Below are positions 55,005 through 62,386 of a stretch of DNA of 64,000 bases, in pieces; the stretch's first letter is position 1, and each line of letters starts with the position of its first letter. The position numbers were made by a program, and so were the translations under genes. This DNA is from Winogradskyella sediminis (GTDB lineage Bacteria > Bacteroidota > Bacteroidia > Flavobacteriales > Flavobacteriaceae). The stretch spans positions 374,778 through 438,777 of the forward strand of contig NZ_QUNH01000003.1 in the NCBI RefSeq assembly GCF_003387355.1, given 5' to 3'. Under the pieces are notes generated by a model, which worked only from the letters and a program-made list of their open reading frames with translations, searched no databases and was not told the DNA's origin.

Positions 55005-56252
55005 ATGACGATAAAAGATTTAAGAAAAGAAATTAATCAATCTGAACACGTTGACTTTTTTAAAAGTTGTACTGTTAATATCGATTATCCTCATTTAGAC
55101 TTTAAAACTGACTTAAAAGGAATTGATGCTATTTATGGTTTTATTTTAAGACAAAACAAAGGTTGGGATAGCACAGAACTTCCCTCTTACCTTAACAACT
55201 CAAAAGAACACTTTAAAAGATTAAAATCTCTAATACTTGATTTAGTAAATGGAGGTCATTATAATGTTGAAAGCAAATGGCAACAAATAAAAGCTCAAAT
55301 ACAAAATCCAGAAACTAATAACCGAACAAAAGTTTTTTTACCTACTTCAAGCATAACAAAGTTTCTTGAAGAACTTCATAAAGAAAATCCGAATTTTGTT
55401 AGAGGTGCATATAACTTTCTGACTGGACAAAACGAAACTATTAATTCTAATGATTTGCTTACAGGATTAATTAGAGCTTATGAATTTAAAAACCAAGGTC
55501 GAACTGATATTTCAAGAAGACGCTCTAATGAAAGAGCTTCTATATCAACAATAAGAAACTCTTTTGAAAATTATATTTCAGATACGCAAGGAGAAATCAA
55601 TGAAGTTCTTGACGATTCAAAAGAGAAATTAGTTGGACAAACAACAGAAATAGATGAATTATTAAAATCCAAAAAAACGGAATTTGATGATTGGATGAAT
55701 TTATCCAAAACTGGGTTTACAGAATTTGATGATGATTCAAAGAGAAAAATAACGGATTTAGAAGACACTTATCGTAAAAAATTACAATTAGAAGCACCTG
55801 CTCGATATTGGAGAAGTAAATCAATCAAATACAGAAAAGATGCAATTAAATCGAGAAATATATTGTTAGCAATGGTAATTTTTTCAGCAATATTTTTTTC
55901 AATAATTCTTATAAGCTCGCCAGATTGGATTTTCAAAAATGTCTTTAAAGGTAATACTACCGCAATTGTTAGATGGTCAATAGTATTTATAGCATTGATT
56001 TCTCTTTTAGCCTTTGCTATTAGAGCAATTACTAAAGTTATGTTTAGTTCTTTTCATTTGGCAAGAGATGCAGAAGAAAGGCATACATTAACTTTTTTCT
56101 ATTTAGCATTATTAAAAGACACTGAAATAAATGAAGAAGATAGGAAACTGATTTTACAATCATTATTTAGTAGAGCTGAAACAGGATTATTGAAAGATGA
56201 TTCTGGACCAACTATGCCTAATGATATTGTTGGAAAAATATTAAGGAATTAA
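55005..56252 (+). CDS. Coiled-coil, two-TM membrane protein (cassette 8; DUF6161-like)
   Basis: The 415-residue protein has a soluble N-terminal domain, a coiled coil at ~165-275 (KSKKTEFDDWMNLSKTGFTEFDDDSKRKI, LEDTYRKKL), a conserved LEAPARYWRSKSIKYRKDAIKSR block, and two helices (ILLAMVIFSAIFFSIILIS and IVFIALISLLAFAIRAITK). The C-terminal cytosolic part is HLARDAEERHTLTFFYLALLKD, ending near LQSLFSRAETGLLKDDSGPTMPN. The ARYW...RDAEERHTLTFFYLAL pattern fits the DUF6161 family as I recall it, without known function. Its domain order parallels the protein in cassette 16. Confidence 0.65.
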   Translation: MTIKDLRKEINQSEHVDFFKSCTVNIDYPHLDFKTDLKGIDAIYGFILRQNKGWDSTELPSYLNNSKEHFKRLKSLILDLVNGGHYNVESKWQQIKAQIQNPETNNRTKVFLPTSSITKFLEELHKENPNFVRGAYNFLTGQNETINSNDLLTGLIRAYEFKNQGRTDISRRRSNERASISTIRNSFENYISDTQGEINEVLDDSKEKLVGQTTEIDELLKSKKTEFDDWMNLSKTGFTEFDDDSKRKITDLEDTYRKKLQLEAPARYWRSKSIKYRKDAIKSRNILLAMVIFSAIFFSIILISSPDWIFKNVFKGNTTAIVRWSIVFIALISLLAFAIRAITKVMFSSFHLARDAEERHTLTFFYLALLKDTEINEEDRKLILQSLFSRAETGLLKDDSGPTMPNDIVGKILRN

Positions 56253-56263
56253 ATAAAGCCAGT

Positions 56264-56394
56264 GGCTAACACCGTATATAATTTATTGCTAGTTCTAGCC
56301 TACTTACGAAAATCCTCGCGAATTTTCTATTCGGTTTTTATTTGCTAAATTACGTGCTAAACCACGCAACAAACCATATACAACAACGTTGCCC
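56264..56394 (+). repeat. attC8
   Basis: GTATATAATTTATTGC pairs with GCAACAAACCATATAC. The central stem GAAAATCC/GAATTTTC has one uncompensated change, G to A. The right spacer is AACAAC. Confidence 0.88.
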
Positions 56395-56400
56395 ACAATT

Positions 56401-57174
56401 ATGAAAAAAATTGACAAGAAGGAAATTATAGTAAGTACAGCAAAATCAATTTTTGGAGCAATCCCATTTGGTGGAACAGCATTAAATGAATTATTTTTTG
56501 AATATAATGGACAAATAAAACAAAAAAGGTTAAACAAGTTTGTTGAAATATTGGCAGAGAATTTTACTCAAGACTCTGAAATAAATCTTGAAAATATTAA
56601 AACAGAAAACTTCAACGATTTATTCGAATCTGTTTTAAGGCGTGTTGTGCAAACAAAATCTGAATTAAAATTATTGCGATTTAAAGATATCTTAATAAAA
56701 GAGTTGTCACAACCTTCTGAACATTACGAACTTATTGACCATTATTTAGACCTAATAAGTAATTTAACCGAAGAAGAAATTACTATTCTATATAATCATA
56801 GACACTTCACAATTGAATTTGAAGAAGAAATTGATAAATTGAATTCATTAAAAGACAAAATGAACTCATTGGAGCAACAAATGAAAAAGGAAACGATTAT
56901 TATAAACGAATCTAAATTCCAAAAACCATTTGACAGCACTAAAGTTGAATTTCAAAAACAAAAAGAATACATTGATTCATTTTTAAAATATAAAAAAGCG
57001 GAATTTTACGGATTGACTGAAAATAATTTTATGTTCTACAAACAAAGATTATTCTCGAAAGGACTTTTAATTGACAACAGAATGAATCGAATAGGAAATT
57101 TACCTTTTGGTCATATGGGAATAACCGAATTTGGAATTGAATTTATTGAGTTTATAAAAAATAATGCGGAATAA
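56401..57174 (+). CDS. Protein of unknown function with N-terminal hydrophobic patch (cassette 9)
   Basis: The 257-residue protein from MKKIDKKEIIVSTAKSIFGA (the TTG reading from 56389 covers the junction and is rejected) has FGAIPFGGTALNELFFEYNGQIKQKRLNKFVEILAEN. That start is seen in several phage-defence and effector-type proteins of bacteria but is not diagnostic. The middle is helical with a coiled coil (EEEIDKLNSLKDKMNSLEQQMKKE). The C terminus, RLFSKGLLIDNRMNRIGNLPFGHMGITEFGIEFIEFI, resembles a winged-helix-like end. Function is unknown. Confidence 0.6.
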   Translation: MKKIDKKEIIVSTAKSIFGAIPFGGTALNELFFEYNGQIKQKRLNKFVEILAENFTQDSEINLENIKTENFNDLFESVLRRVVQTKSELKLLRFKDILIKELSQPSEHYELIDHYLDLISNLTEEEITILYNHRHFTIEFEEEIDKLNSLKDKMNSLEQQMKKETIIINESKFQKPFDSTKVEFQKQKEYIDSFLKYKKAEFYGLTENNFMFYKQRLFSKGLLIDNRMNRIGNLPFGHMGITEFGIEFIEFIKNNAE

Positions 57175-57181
57175 AAACTGT

Positions 57182-57312
57182 GGGCAACACCGTATATAAT
57201 TTATTGCTTGTTCTAGCCTACTTACGAAAATCCTCTCGGATTTTCTATTCGGTTTTTATTTGCTAAATTACGTGCTAAACCACGCAACAAACCATATACA
57301 AACACGTTGGTT
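57182..57312 (+). repeat. attC9
   Basis: GTATATAATTTATTGC pairs with GCAACAAACCATATAC, and the central hairpin is GAAAATCC-TCTC-GGATTTTC. Confidence 0.9.
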
Positions 57313-57739
57313 GCAATAGCGGAATTAAAAACTAAACGTGAAAATTGTTCGAATTCTGAACTTTGAAAACAGCGGAACTTTGCGCAAAAAAGATTTTCGG
57401 AAACTGAATTTAATACTCAAAACCGAATCATAACGCTGAATTGAAAAATGTAAAACGGAACTGTGCGCAGAAATCAACTTGAGCGGAATTTAAAAAACGT
57501 GAATTGATCACTGCTACTCTATCGAATTCCAAAATTGCGGAATCATAACGTGGAATTGAATAGCAGAACGCAAAAAATACTCTGAATGAACCTCAAAAAA
57601 CTGAATTATAACTGCAACCAACAATGTATAAATTCAATTGCGGCTGAATTTCCTACGGAAATTCATTGCAATTTTCTATCTTTCAGTCTCAATCGGAAAA
57701 TCGTACCGATTTTCCGCAACTGTAATTTATACGCTAACG
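57307..57739 (+). other. Cassette 10, apparently noncoding
   Basis: This cassette has no ORF longer than 31 codons in the cassette direction (GTG at 57338, ending 57433). Its interior holds degenerate direct repeats: CGGAACTTTGCGCA (57373) with CGGAACTGTGCGCA (57456), and CGAATCATAACGCTGAATTG (57424) with GGAATCATAACGTGGAATTG (57539). It could be a decayed gene, an RNA gene or a spacer cassette. Confidence 0.6.
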
Positions 57740-57745
57740 TTGTAC
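57616..57745 (+). repeat. attC10 (second family)
   Basis: GTATAAATTCAATTGCGG pairs with CCGCAACTGTAATTTATAC (one bulge), and the first hairpin is GAATTTCC-TAC-GGAAATTC. Right spacer GCTAAC. Confidence 0.88.
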
Positions 57746-57762
57746 ACCATTTGACAGACCAT

Positions 57763-58041
57763 ATGAAACTTAAATCAATTTTAGGAAATACTTTAAAAAA
57801 TGAGATTAGAGATTTATCTGAAAAGATATTGAATGACCAATGGAAAAGTCGAATCGAATCTACAGAAATAGATAGCGCTGGAATTATAGACTGTGAAGAA
57901 ATTATTTCAGAGTTTTTAGAACAAAACGAATTTGGTTGTGCATTTAAACATTTGACCTACGTTATATCTGAAACAGAAACTAACTTAACAACTGAACAAG
58001 CAAATCGAATTAAACAGTTAAACAAAAAGTTGAATTCATAA
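57763..58041 (+). CDS. Small soluble protein, possibly immunity-like (cassette 11, first gene)
   Basis: The 92-residue acidic helical protein from MKLKSILGNTLKNEIRDLSEKIL contains EIDSAGIIDCEEIISEFLEQNEFGCAFKHLTYVISETE. The pattern of a short acidic helical protein with a mid-protein Cys and an AFKHL helix is reminiscent of MafI-type immunity proteins, but the resemblance is weak. It starts 24 bp after the junction and is followed by a second gene after 12 bp; a longer reading from 57586 runs through attC10 and is rejected. Confidence 0.55.
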   Translation: MKLKSILGNTLKNEIRDLSEKILNDQWKSRIESTEIDSAGIIDCEEIISEFLEQNEFGCAFKHLTYVISETETNLTTEQANRIKQLNKKLNS

Positions 58042-58053
58042 AATAATTTCAAA

Positions 58054-58458
58054 ATGAGTTGGGACATTGTACTTTTTAATTCAAAACAGAAAATAGAATC
58101 AGTTGCGGAATTGGACGAAAACCAACTCGAACCGACTGATTTTACCAGAATATTGGAAAACTCATTTGACCGAATTAAAAAAGACGATAATCACAGAGAA
58201 ATAATCGGAACTGATTTTACAATTGACTTTTATACTCATAGCGAGTCTGTGAGTAATACAATGTTAAATTTATATGGAGAAAACGGACTTTATGCTTTAA
58301 TCGAATTAGCTAAAAAGCATAATTGGCAGATTTACGACTCTGGAATTGGAGAAATGATTGACTTGGAAAGTCCTGAAAAGAACGGATTTGACAATCATAG
58401 AAAATATGTTGAACAGATATTAAAAATAAATAAAAACGGTGTACAACAATGGCTATAA
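58054..58458 (+). CDS. Small soluble protein of unknown function (cassette 11, second gene)
   Basis: The 134-residue protein starts MSWDIVLFNSKQKIESVAELDE and includes NHREIIGTDFTIDFYTHSESVSNTMLNLYGENGLYALIELAKKHNWQIYDSG. Its stop (TAA 58456-58458) is inside attC11: the last residues NKNGVQQWL are encoded by the R'' region. Similar short proteins are common in bacterial contact-dependent immunity and polyimmunity loci, which is only a hint. Together with the first gene it forms a two-gene cassette. Confidence 0.6.
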   Translation: MSWDIVLFNSKQKIESVAELDENQLEPTDFTRILENSFDRIKKDDNHREIIGTDFTIDFYTHSESVSNTMLNLYGENGLYALIELAKKHNWQIYDSGIGEMIDLESPEKNGFDNHRKYVEQILKINKNGVQQWL

Positions 58459-58571
58459 GTAATTGCTTGTTCTCGCCTACTTCTGAAAATCCTCGCGGAT
58501 TTTCAGTTTGGTGTGTACTTGCAAAGTTAACTGCTAAACCACGCAACTACTCATAGCCGAGACCGTTGGCA
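58441..58571 (+). repeat. attC11
   Basis: GGCTATAAGTAATTGC pairs with GCAACTACTCATAGCC, and the central hairpin is GAAAATCC-TCGC-GGATTTTC. The GGCTAT/ATAGCC pair replaces GTATAT/ATATAC. The TAA of the upstream gene lies in the L'' arm. Confidence 0.9.
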
Positions 58572-58603
58572 ACAAGCTAAAAAAACATCCGAACACAATT
58601 TAA

Positions 58604-59158
58604 ATGACAGGTAGTAAAAATATAATAGGAATTTGTGGAAGTGCCAGCCAGAATTCAGCGAATCTGAATATTCTCAAATGGATAGCGGAATTTGGAAAAT
58701 CTGAATTCCATTTGGAAATAATAGATGATTTAGCGGAATTACCGCATTTCAAAACTGAACTGACTGACAAAAATGTACCTGAAAAAATTACGGATTTGCG
58801 TAATAGAATAACGAATGCTGACGGAATTATTATTTGTACACCTGAATATGTTTTCAGTATTCCGAGCGGTTTAAAAAATATGATTGAATGGTGCGTGTCG
58901 ACAACTGTTTTATCTGACAAGCCAATTGGACTTATCACAGCTTCCACAAGTGGAATTAAAGGACACGAAGAATTAAAATTAATAATGGAAACTGTTCAAA
59001 CGAAATTCACGCCCGAAACCACATTATTAATACAAGGAATAAAAGGAAAAGTTGACAAAAATGGAAAAATTATAAATAAAGAGACGGAACTGGAATTGGT
59101 GAAATTAATTAATTCATTTAAGAATCTGATAGAAAAGCCAGTTGCCAACACCGTATAA
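58604..59158 (+). CDS. NADPH-dependent FMN reductase family protein (cassette 12)
   Basis: The 184-residue flavodoxin-fold protein has the N-terminal FMN-binding GICGSASQNSANLNILKWI, the PEYVFSIPSGLKNMIEWC segment (flavin contact, GLKN) and a final helix. It probably transfers electrons from NAD(P)H to FMN or a quinone. The end of the protein, KPVANTV, is encoded within attC12, with TAA at 59156-59158 provided by the repeat. It is the only cassette gene in the array with a clearly assigned core metabolic-enzyme fold apart from the VOC and GNAT genes. Confidence 0.85.
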   Translation: MTGSKNIIGICGSASQNSANLNILKWIAEFGKSEFHLEIIDDLAELPHFKTELTDKNVPEKITDLRNRITNADGIIICTPEYVFSIPSGLKNMIEWCVSTTVLSDKPIGLITASTSGIKGHEELKLIMETVQTKFTPETTLLIQGIKGKVDKNGKIINKETELELVKLINSFKNLIEKPVANTV

Positions 59159-59274
59159 AATTAATTGCTAGTTCAAGCCTACTTACGAAAATCCTCACGG
59201 ATTTTCTATTTGGTTTGTATTTGCTAAATTAGTTGCTTAAAACACGCAACTAATCTTATACAAACACGTTGGCA
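59143..59274 (+). repeat. attC12
   Basis: GTATAAAATTAATTGC pairs with GCAACTAATCTTATAC, and the central hairpin is GAAAATCC-TCAC-GGATTTTC. It is nearly the same as attC3 and attC15. It provides the stop codon of the reductase. Confidence 0.9.
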
Positions 59275-59281
59275 AACATTT

Positions 59282-59842
59282 ATGAAACGCATATTAAAAA
59301 TCATCGGAATACTCTTAATTGTATATTTCTTTTTAGCTTATGCTTTTCCGAAATTTATTGCAGTACCATTTGCAGCGTGGAATTCTCAACAAGTATGGAA
59401 AGAAGTTGAAAAAGAGCATCTGGAAACTCAACTGGTCGATAATGAAATAATTGGAGTTTACGAATATCAAGCCGAAAATAAAGAAGAAAATCATTCCATT
59501 TTTATTGACATAGTTGACAACAAATTAGTTGGATTCTATTTTGGAACTGAAGATGGAAGTGGACACGGAATTTTTCATTACGGAAATCCGCTCTTGAATT
59601 TTAAACTGACCGAAAAAGAAATTGCGTTTGAAATTGGACAAAGAGAATTATTTGAAACAACACGAAATAAAGTTTACAAAGCGGACGAAAAGCCGAAAAA
59701 AGAAATCGCAATCGGAATTTCGAAAAGCCCTTTAAAATATTCTGGACAATTGACTGAATTAGGGTTTGAATTAAATTGCGAATCTGAATTTAACGATTGT
59801 TGGGAAAATAAAATGGAATTTAAAAAAGTTTACGATTTATAA
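59282..59842 (+). CDS. Membrane-anchored protein of unknown function (cassette 13)
   Basis: The 186-residue protein starts 13 bp after the junction, with one N-terminal membrane helix (KIIGILLIVYFFLAYAFPKFIA). An extracytoplasmic domain follows: EIIGVYEYQAENKEENHSIFIDIVDNKLVGFYFGTEDGSGHGIFHYGNPLLNFKLTEKEI. Near the C terminus is ELNCESEFNDCWENKMEFKK with two Cys. It may be a secreted lipid- or sugar-binding beta domain; no family is recognised. Confidence 0.6.
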   Translation: MKRILKIIGILLIVYFFLAYAFPKFIAVPFAAWNSQQVWKEVEKEHLETQLVDNEIIGVYEYQAENKEENHSIFIDIVDNKLVGFYFGTEDGSGHGIFHYGNPLLNFKLTEKEIAFEIGQRELFETTRNKVYKADEKPKKEIAIGISKSPLKYSGQLTELGFELNCESEFNDCWENKMEFKKVYDL

Positions 59843-59851
59843 AAAACGATT

Positions 59852-59986
59852 TGCCAACACCGTGTATAATTAATTGCTTCGTTCTAGCCTACTTGCGAAA
59901 ATTCCTGCGGAATTTTCACGGGTTCGTAAAAGTTTGCTAAATTAGTTGCTAAACCACCCAACTAATCATACACAAACACGTTGTAA
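59852..59986 (+). repeat. attC13
   Basis: GTGTATAATTAATTGC pairs with CCAACTAATCATACAC, and the central hairpin GAAAATTCC-TGC-GGAATTTTC is an extended variant. At 135 bp it is the longest copy. Confidence 0.9.
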
Positions 59987-59996
59987 CCCATTTAAA

Positions 59997-60146
59997 GTGA
60001 GCGATAGTAATAAAATAAGTAGGTCAGAAAGATTAAGACTGCAAGCTTTTAAGAATGTGCAGGAACGTAAAGCTATGTCCGAAAATGAAAGGGCACGTAT
60101 TCAAGCGTTCAAGAATGTTATGGAACGTAGGAATTTGAACGAATAG
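59997..60146 (+). CDS. 49-residue basic protein with two internal repeats (cassette 14, first gene)
   Basis: The GTG at 59997 starts a short basic protein; a longer reading from 59946 runs through attC13. It contains two copies of a ~20-residue unit: SERLRLQAFKNVQERKAMS and NERARIQAFKNVMERRNLN. The repeated amphipathic helices could bind nucleic acid or membranes. It is followed by a membrane protein gene five bases later. Confidence 0.45.
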   Translation: MSDSNKISRSERLRLQAFKNVQERKAMSENERARIQAFKNVMERRNLNE

Positions 60147-60151
60147 TAATT

Positions 60152-60700
60152 ATGGAACTGAAAGGAAAATACGAAATGTCCGTAACTGAATTTAAAAACT
60201 GTTTAGTTTCGATTGAAAATGGAATTATCCATAGCGTTATAGTTGACAATGTAAGACCAATAGATTATTTCGGAATTAACCCAAAAGAGAACTCTGGAAT
60301 TGAATATTATAAACTACCTACTAAAAAAGGACTTATACCAATTGGATTGAACTATAAACTACAGTACGAAAACAAGAGTGGTGACACTAATACCATTTTA
60401 TTGCATTTGAATAAATGGGAATTGTTTAAGATAAAAAGGCAGAAAAAAGAACTTTTGATACAAGACAAGAACTTACACCTGAACCTTTTAAAAACAAGTA
60501 TCGTGTCTTTGTTTAGCTTGGCATCTTTTTACGCAGGAGTGATTTATGAAAAGCATAATGACCGAAATACAGAAACGAACACAAAAACCCAAACTAATTC
60601 AATGACTATAAATGCAAAAAACAAGAATAAGGTTGATGTAATAAAACCAAAGATAATATCAAGTAAGGATAGTAGTCTCTTAGAAACCATGTCTAAATAA
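60152..60700 (+). CDS. Single-TM protein of unknown function (cassette 14, second gene)
   Basis: The 182-residue protein is mainly soluble (MELKGKYEMSVTEFKNCLVSI, PTKKGLIPIGLNYKLQYENKSGDTNTILLHLNKWELFKIK). One hydrophobic helix (TSIVSLFSLASFYAGVIYEK, ~117-136) is followed by a Thr/Asn/Lys-rich tail. It may be bound to the inner membrane with a cytosolic N-terminal domain. No family is recognised. Confidence 0.55.
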   Translation: MELKGKYEMSVTEFKNCLVSIENGIIHSVIVDNVRPIDYFGINPKENSGIEYYKLPTKKGLIPIGLNYKLQYENKSGDTNTILLHLNKWELFKIKRQKKELLIQDKNLHLNLLKTSIVSLFSLASFYAGVIYEKHNDRNTETNTKTQTNSMTINAKNKNKVDVIKPKIISSKDSSLLETMSK

Positions 60701-60706
60701 TAATAT

Positions 60707-60886
60707 ATGAAAACAATTGAATTAATAACAGGTAATGATAAAAAAAGAACTTTAGTGTTTTTAGATAAAGTAAATTTTATTAGAGTACGTAGCGAAAACG
60801 AAGTTTGGATATATTTCAACAACAAACAGCCAACGATAGCTCAAATATCATTTAACGAATTAGTTGACAAGATTAAACAACTTTAG
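60707..60886 (+). CDS. 59-residue protein of unknown function (cassette 14, third gene)
   Basis: MKTIELITGNDKKRTLVFLD continues into FNNKQPTIAQISFNELVDKIKQL. It lies 6 bp after the preceding gene, so it is probably co-transcribed. Its alternating beta pattern and size are compatible with a small regulator; nothing is recognised. Its 3' end overlaps the minus-strand ORF by 14 bp. Confidence 0.5.
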   Translation: MKTIELITGNDKKRTLVFLDKVNFIRVRSENEVWIYFNNKQPTIAQISFNELVDKIKQL

Positions 60887-61016
60887 ACACCTCTTCAACT
60901 TGATATAAACAATCCGTTAAAGCATCTTTTGACTCACGAACTGATTTTCCTTTTAAGACATTTAATATCTTAGACTTTAAATCATCGTCCGTTGACTTTG
61001 GAAAAAAATCGGACAT
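60873..61016 (-). CDS. Possible 47-residue antisense ORF in cassette 14
   Basis: The minus-strand reading MSDFFPKSTDDDLKSKILNV continues to LTDCLYQVEEVSKVV. It occupies the otherwise empty end of cassette 14, is amphipathic and has protein-like composition. If real it is the only cassette gene in this orientation and would need its own promoter. Confidence 0.4.
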   Translation of the reverse strand: MSDFFPKSTDDDLKSKILNVLKGKSVRESKDALTDCLYQVEEVSKVV

Positions 61017-61026
61017 AAAAAACGTG

Positions 61027-61156
61027 TTACAACACCGTGTATAATCAATAGGGCTTAGTGTTAGTTTATAAAATTATTCGCTTTCCCAATCTACGAGCTT
61101 ATGTAAGTCTTAGTTTATACCTCGCCCTACTAATCATACACAATCTCGTTGGCAGT
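61027..61156 (+). repeat. attC14 (third family)
   Basis: GTGTATAATCAATAGGGC pairs with GCCCTACTAATCATACAC at 15 of 18 positions. The centre lacks the common TCCT..CGGA hairpin. The own-end match with the cassette start is weaker (8 bp). Confidence 0.85.
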
Positions 61157-61188
61157 AATTTATCGACACTCTAAAAGAATTAGCAATT

Positions 61189-61678
61189 ATGATAACAGAG
61201 AATACCAAAATAACTATTCGCGAATTAACTGAGAGTGATGTAAAAGTAATTTTTGAACTTTATTCAGACAAAGAAGCGATGAAGTTCAGAGGAAGTAAAC
61301 CCTTTGAAAGTTTAAAGGAAGCTGCTGATATGGTTAAAAAGGTTAGAGAAAACATTAACAATGGAACTGAATATTAGGTATGGTATAATCGAAAAAAAAT
61401 CAAATGAGTTAATTGGAACATATTTAATTACACCAATTTCAGATTTAAACTGTATGGTTGGATGCTCTTTTGGTAAAAAATACTGGAGACAAGGTTATGG
61501 TACGGAAGTTATGAATCTTATGTCAGAATATTTAAAAAACCTAAACTATAAAAAAATAATTGGATTAATAAAAAAAGAGAATATTCCTTCAATAAAATTA
61601 GTTGAAAAAATGAATTATAAACTAGTTAAACAGAATAAATATCCTGAATTTCATCAATATGAAAAGAGAATTGTATAA
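61189..61678 (+). pseudogene. GNAT-family N-acetyltransferase broken by a frameshift (cassette 15, first gene)
   Basis: The first reading frame (MITENTKITIRELTESDVKVIFELYSDKEAMKF..., to 61377) ends at TAG after NNGTEY. The downstream frame (61361-61678) carries YGIIEKKSNELIGTYLI, the acetyl-CoA-binding FGKKYWRQGYGTEVMNLM and NIPSIKLVEKMNYKL. Together they make a normal RimJ/RimL-like acetyltransferase. Deleting one T in GAATATTAGG at ~61373 restores a single frame of about 162 residues. It is therefore a recent frameshift or a sequencing error. Confidence 0.78.
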
Positions 61679-61702
61679 TTAAAAAACGTACTAAAAAAGA
61701 AA

Positions 61703-62386
61703 ATGAAATTTAAGAAATTAAAACTTTACACAAATAAATTAGAATCAGAGCTTAAGTTTTATTCAGAAATCTTGGGATTTCAAATATTAGAACAGAACGA
61801 GAATTTTTTTTCTGTAAAAGTTGGTTGGAGCGAATTATCATTTGAGAGATCTGAGAAAGAATATAAATATCATTATTGCTTTTTAATTCCTGCGAACAAA
61901 TTAAACGAAGCATTGGAATGGATGGAGAAAAGAACTGAAATTGTAAATATTGAAAACGGTAGAAAAACTCAAAACTTTGAATCTTGGAATGCTGATTCTT
62001 TTTACTTTTATGATGCAAGTGGAAACATTGCAGAATTTATTGTGCGATACGATTTAAAAAACAATGACAATTCTGACTTTGATATTTCTAAAGTTTTAGG
62101 AATAAATGAAATGGGAATGCCAACAGCGAATGTTAAAAAGGCAAACGACCAACTTCACAATGAATTAGAAACAGAATATTGGAAAGGAGATATTGAACGA
62201 TTTGGAACAAATGGCACACAAGAAGGATTATTTCTTTTACCAAATTATAATTTAAAAGATATTTGGTTTCCAACTTCAATAAAAATAAAACCTGAACCAT
62301 TTGAAGCTATTATTGAAAATGGAAAAAAGGAATATCATATAAAATATAGGAACGAAAAAATAAAAACTACTGCCAACAACGTATAA
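61703..62386 (+). CDS. VOC family (glyoxalase/bleomycin resistance-like) protein (cassette 15, second gene)
   Basis: The 227-residue protein has an N-terminal vicinal-oxygen-chelate domain: KFKKLKLYTNKLESELKFYSEILGFQIL, FSVKVGWSELSFERS and YFYDASGNIAEFIVRYD. A second, diverged half follows (GMPTANVKKANDQLHNEL, TNGTQEGLFLLPNYN, WFPTSIKIKPEPFEAIIENGKKEYHIKY). The last residues TTANNV are encoded in attC15, whose repeat provides TAA at 62384-62386. Ligand and activity are unknown. Confidence 0.8.
   Translation: MKFKKLKLYTNKLESELKFYSEILGFQILEQNENFFSVKVGWSELSFERSEKEYKYHYCFLIPANKLNEALEWMEKRTEIVNIENGRKTQNFESWNADSFYFYDASGNIAEFIVRYDLKNNDNSDFDISKVLGINEMGMPTANVKKANDQLHNELETEYWKGDIERFGTNGTQEGLFLLPNYNLKDIWFPTSIKIKPEPFEAIIENGKKEYHIKYRNEKIKTTANNV

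Noticed and set aside
57586..58041. 151-codon ORF with start at 57586
   Set aside because: It runs through attC10 and a cassette boundary. The Met at 57763, after the junction, fits the start position of other cassette genes.
59946..60146. ATG start at 59946 for the first gene of cassette 14
   Set aside because: It lies within attC13 and would encode the repeat; the in-frame GTG at 59997 lies after the junction.
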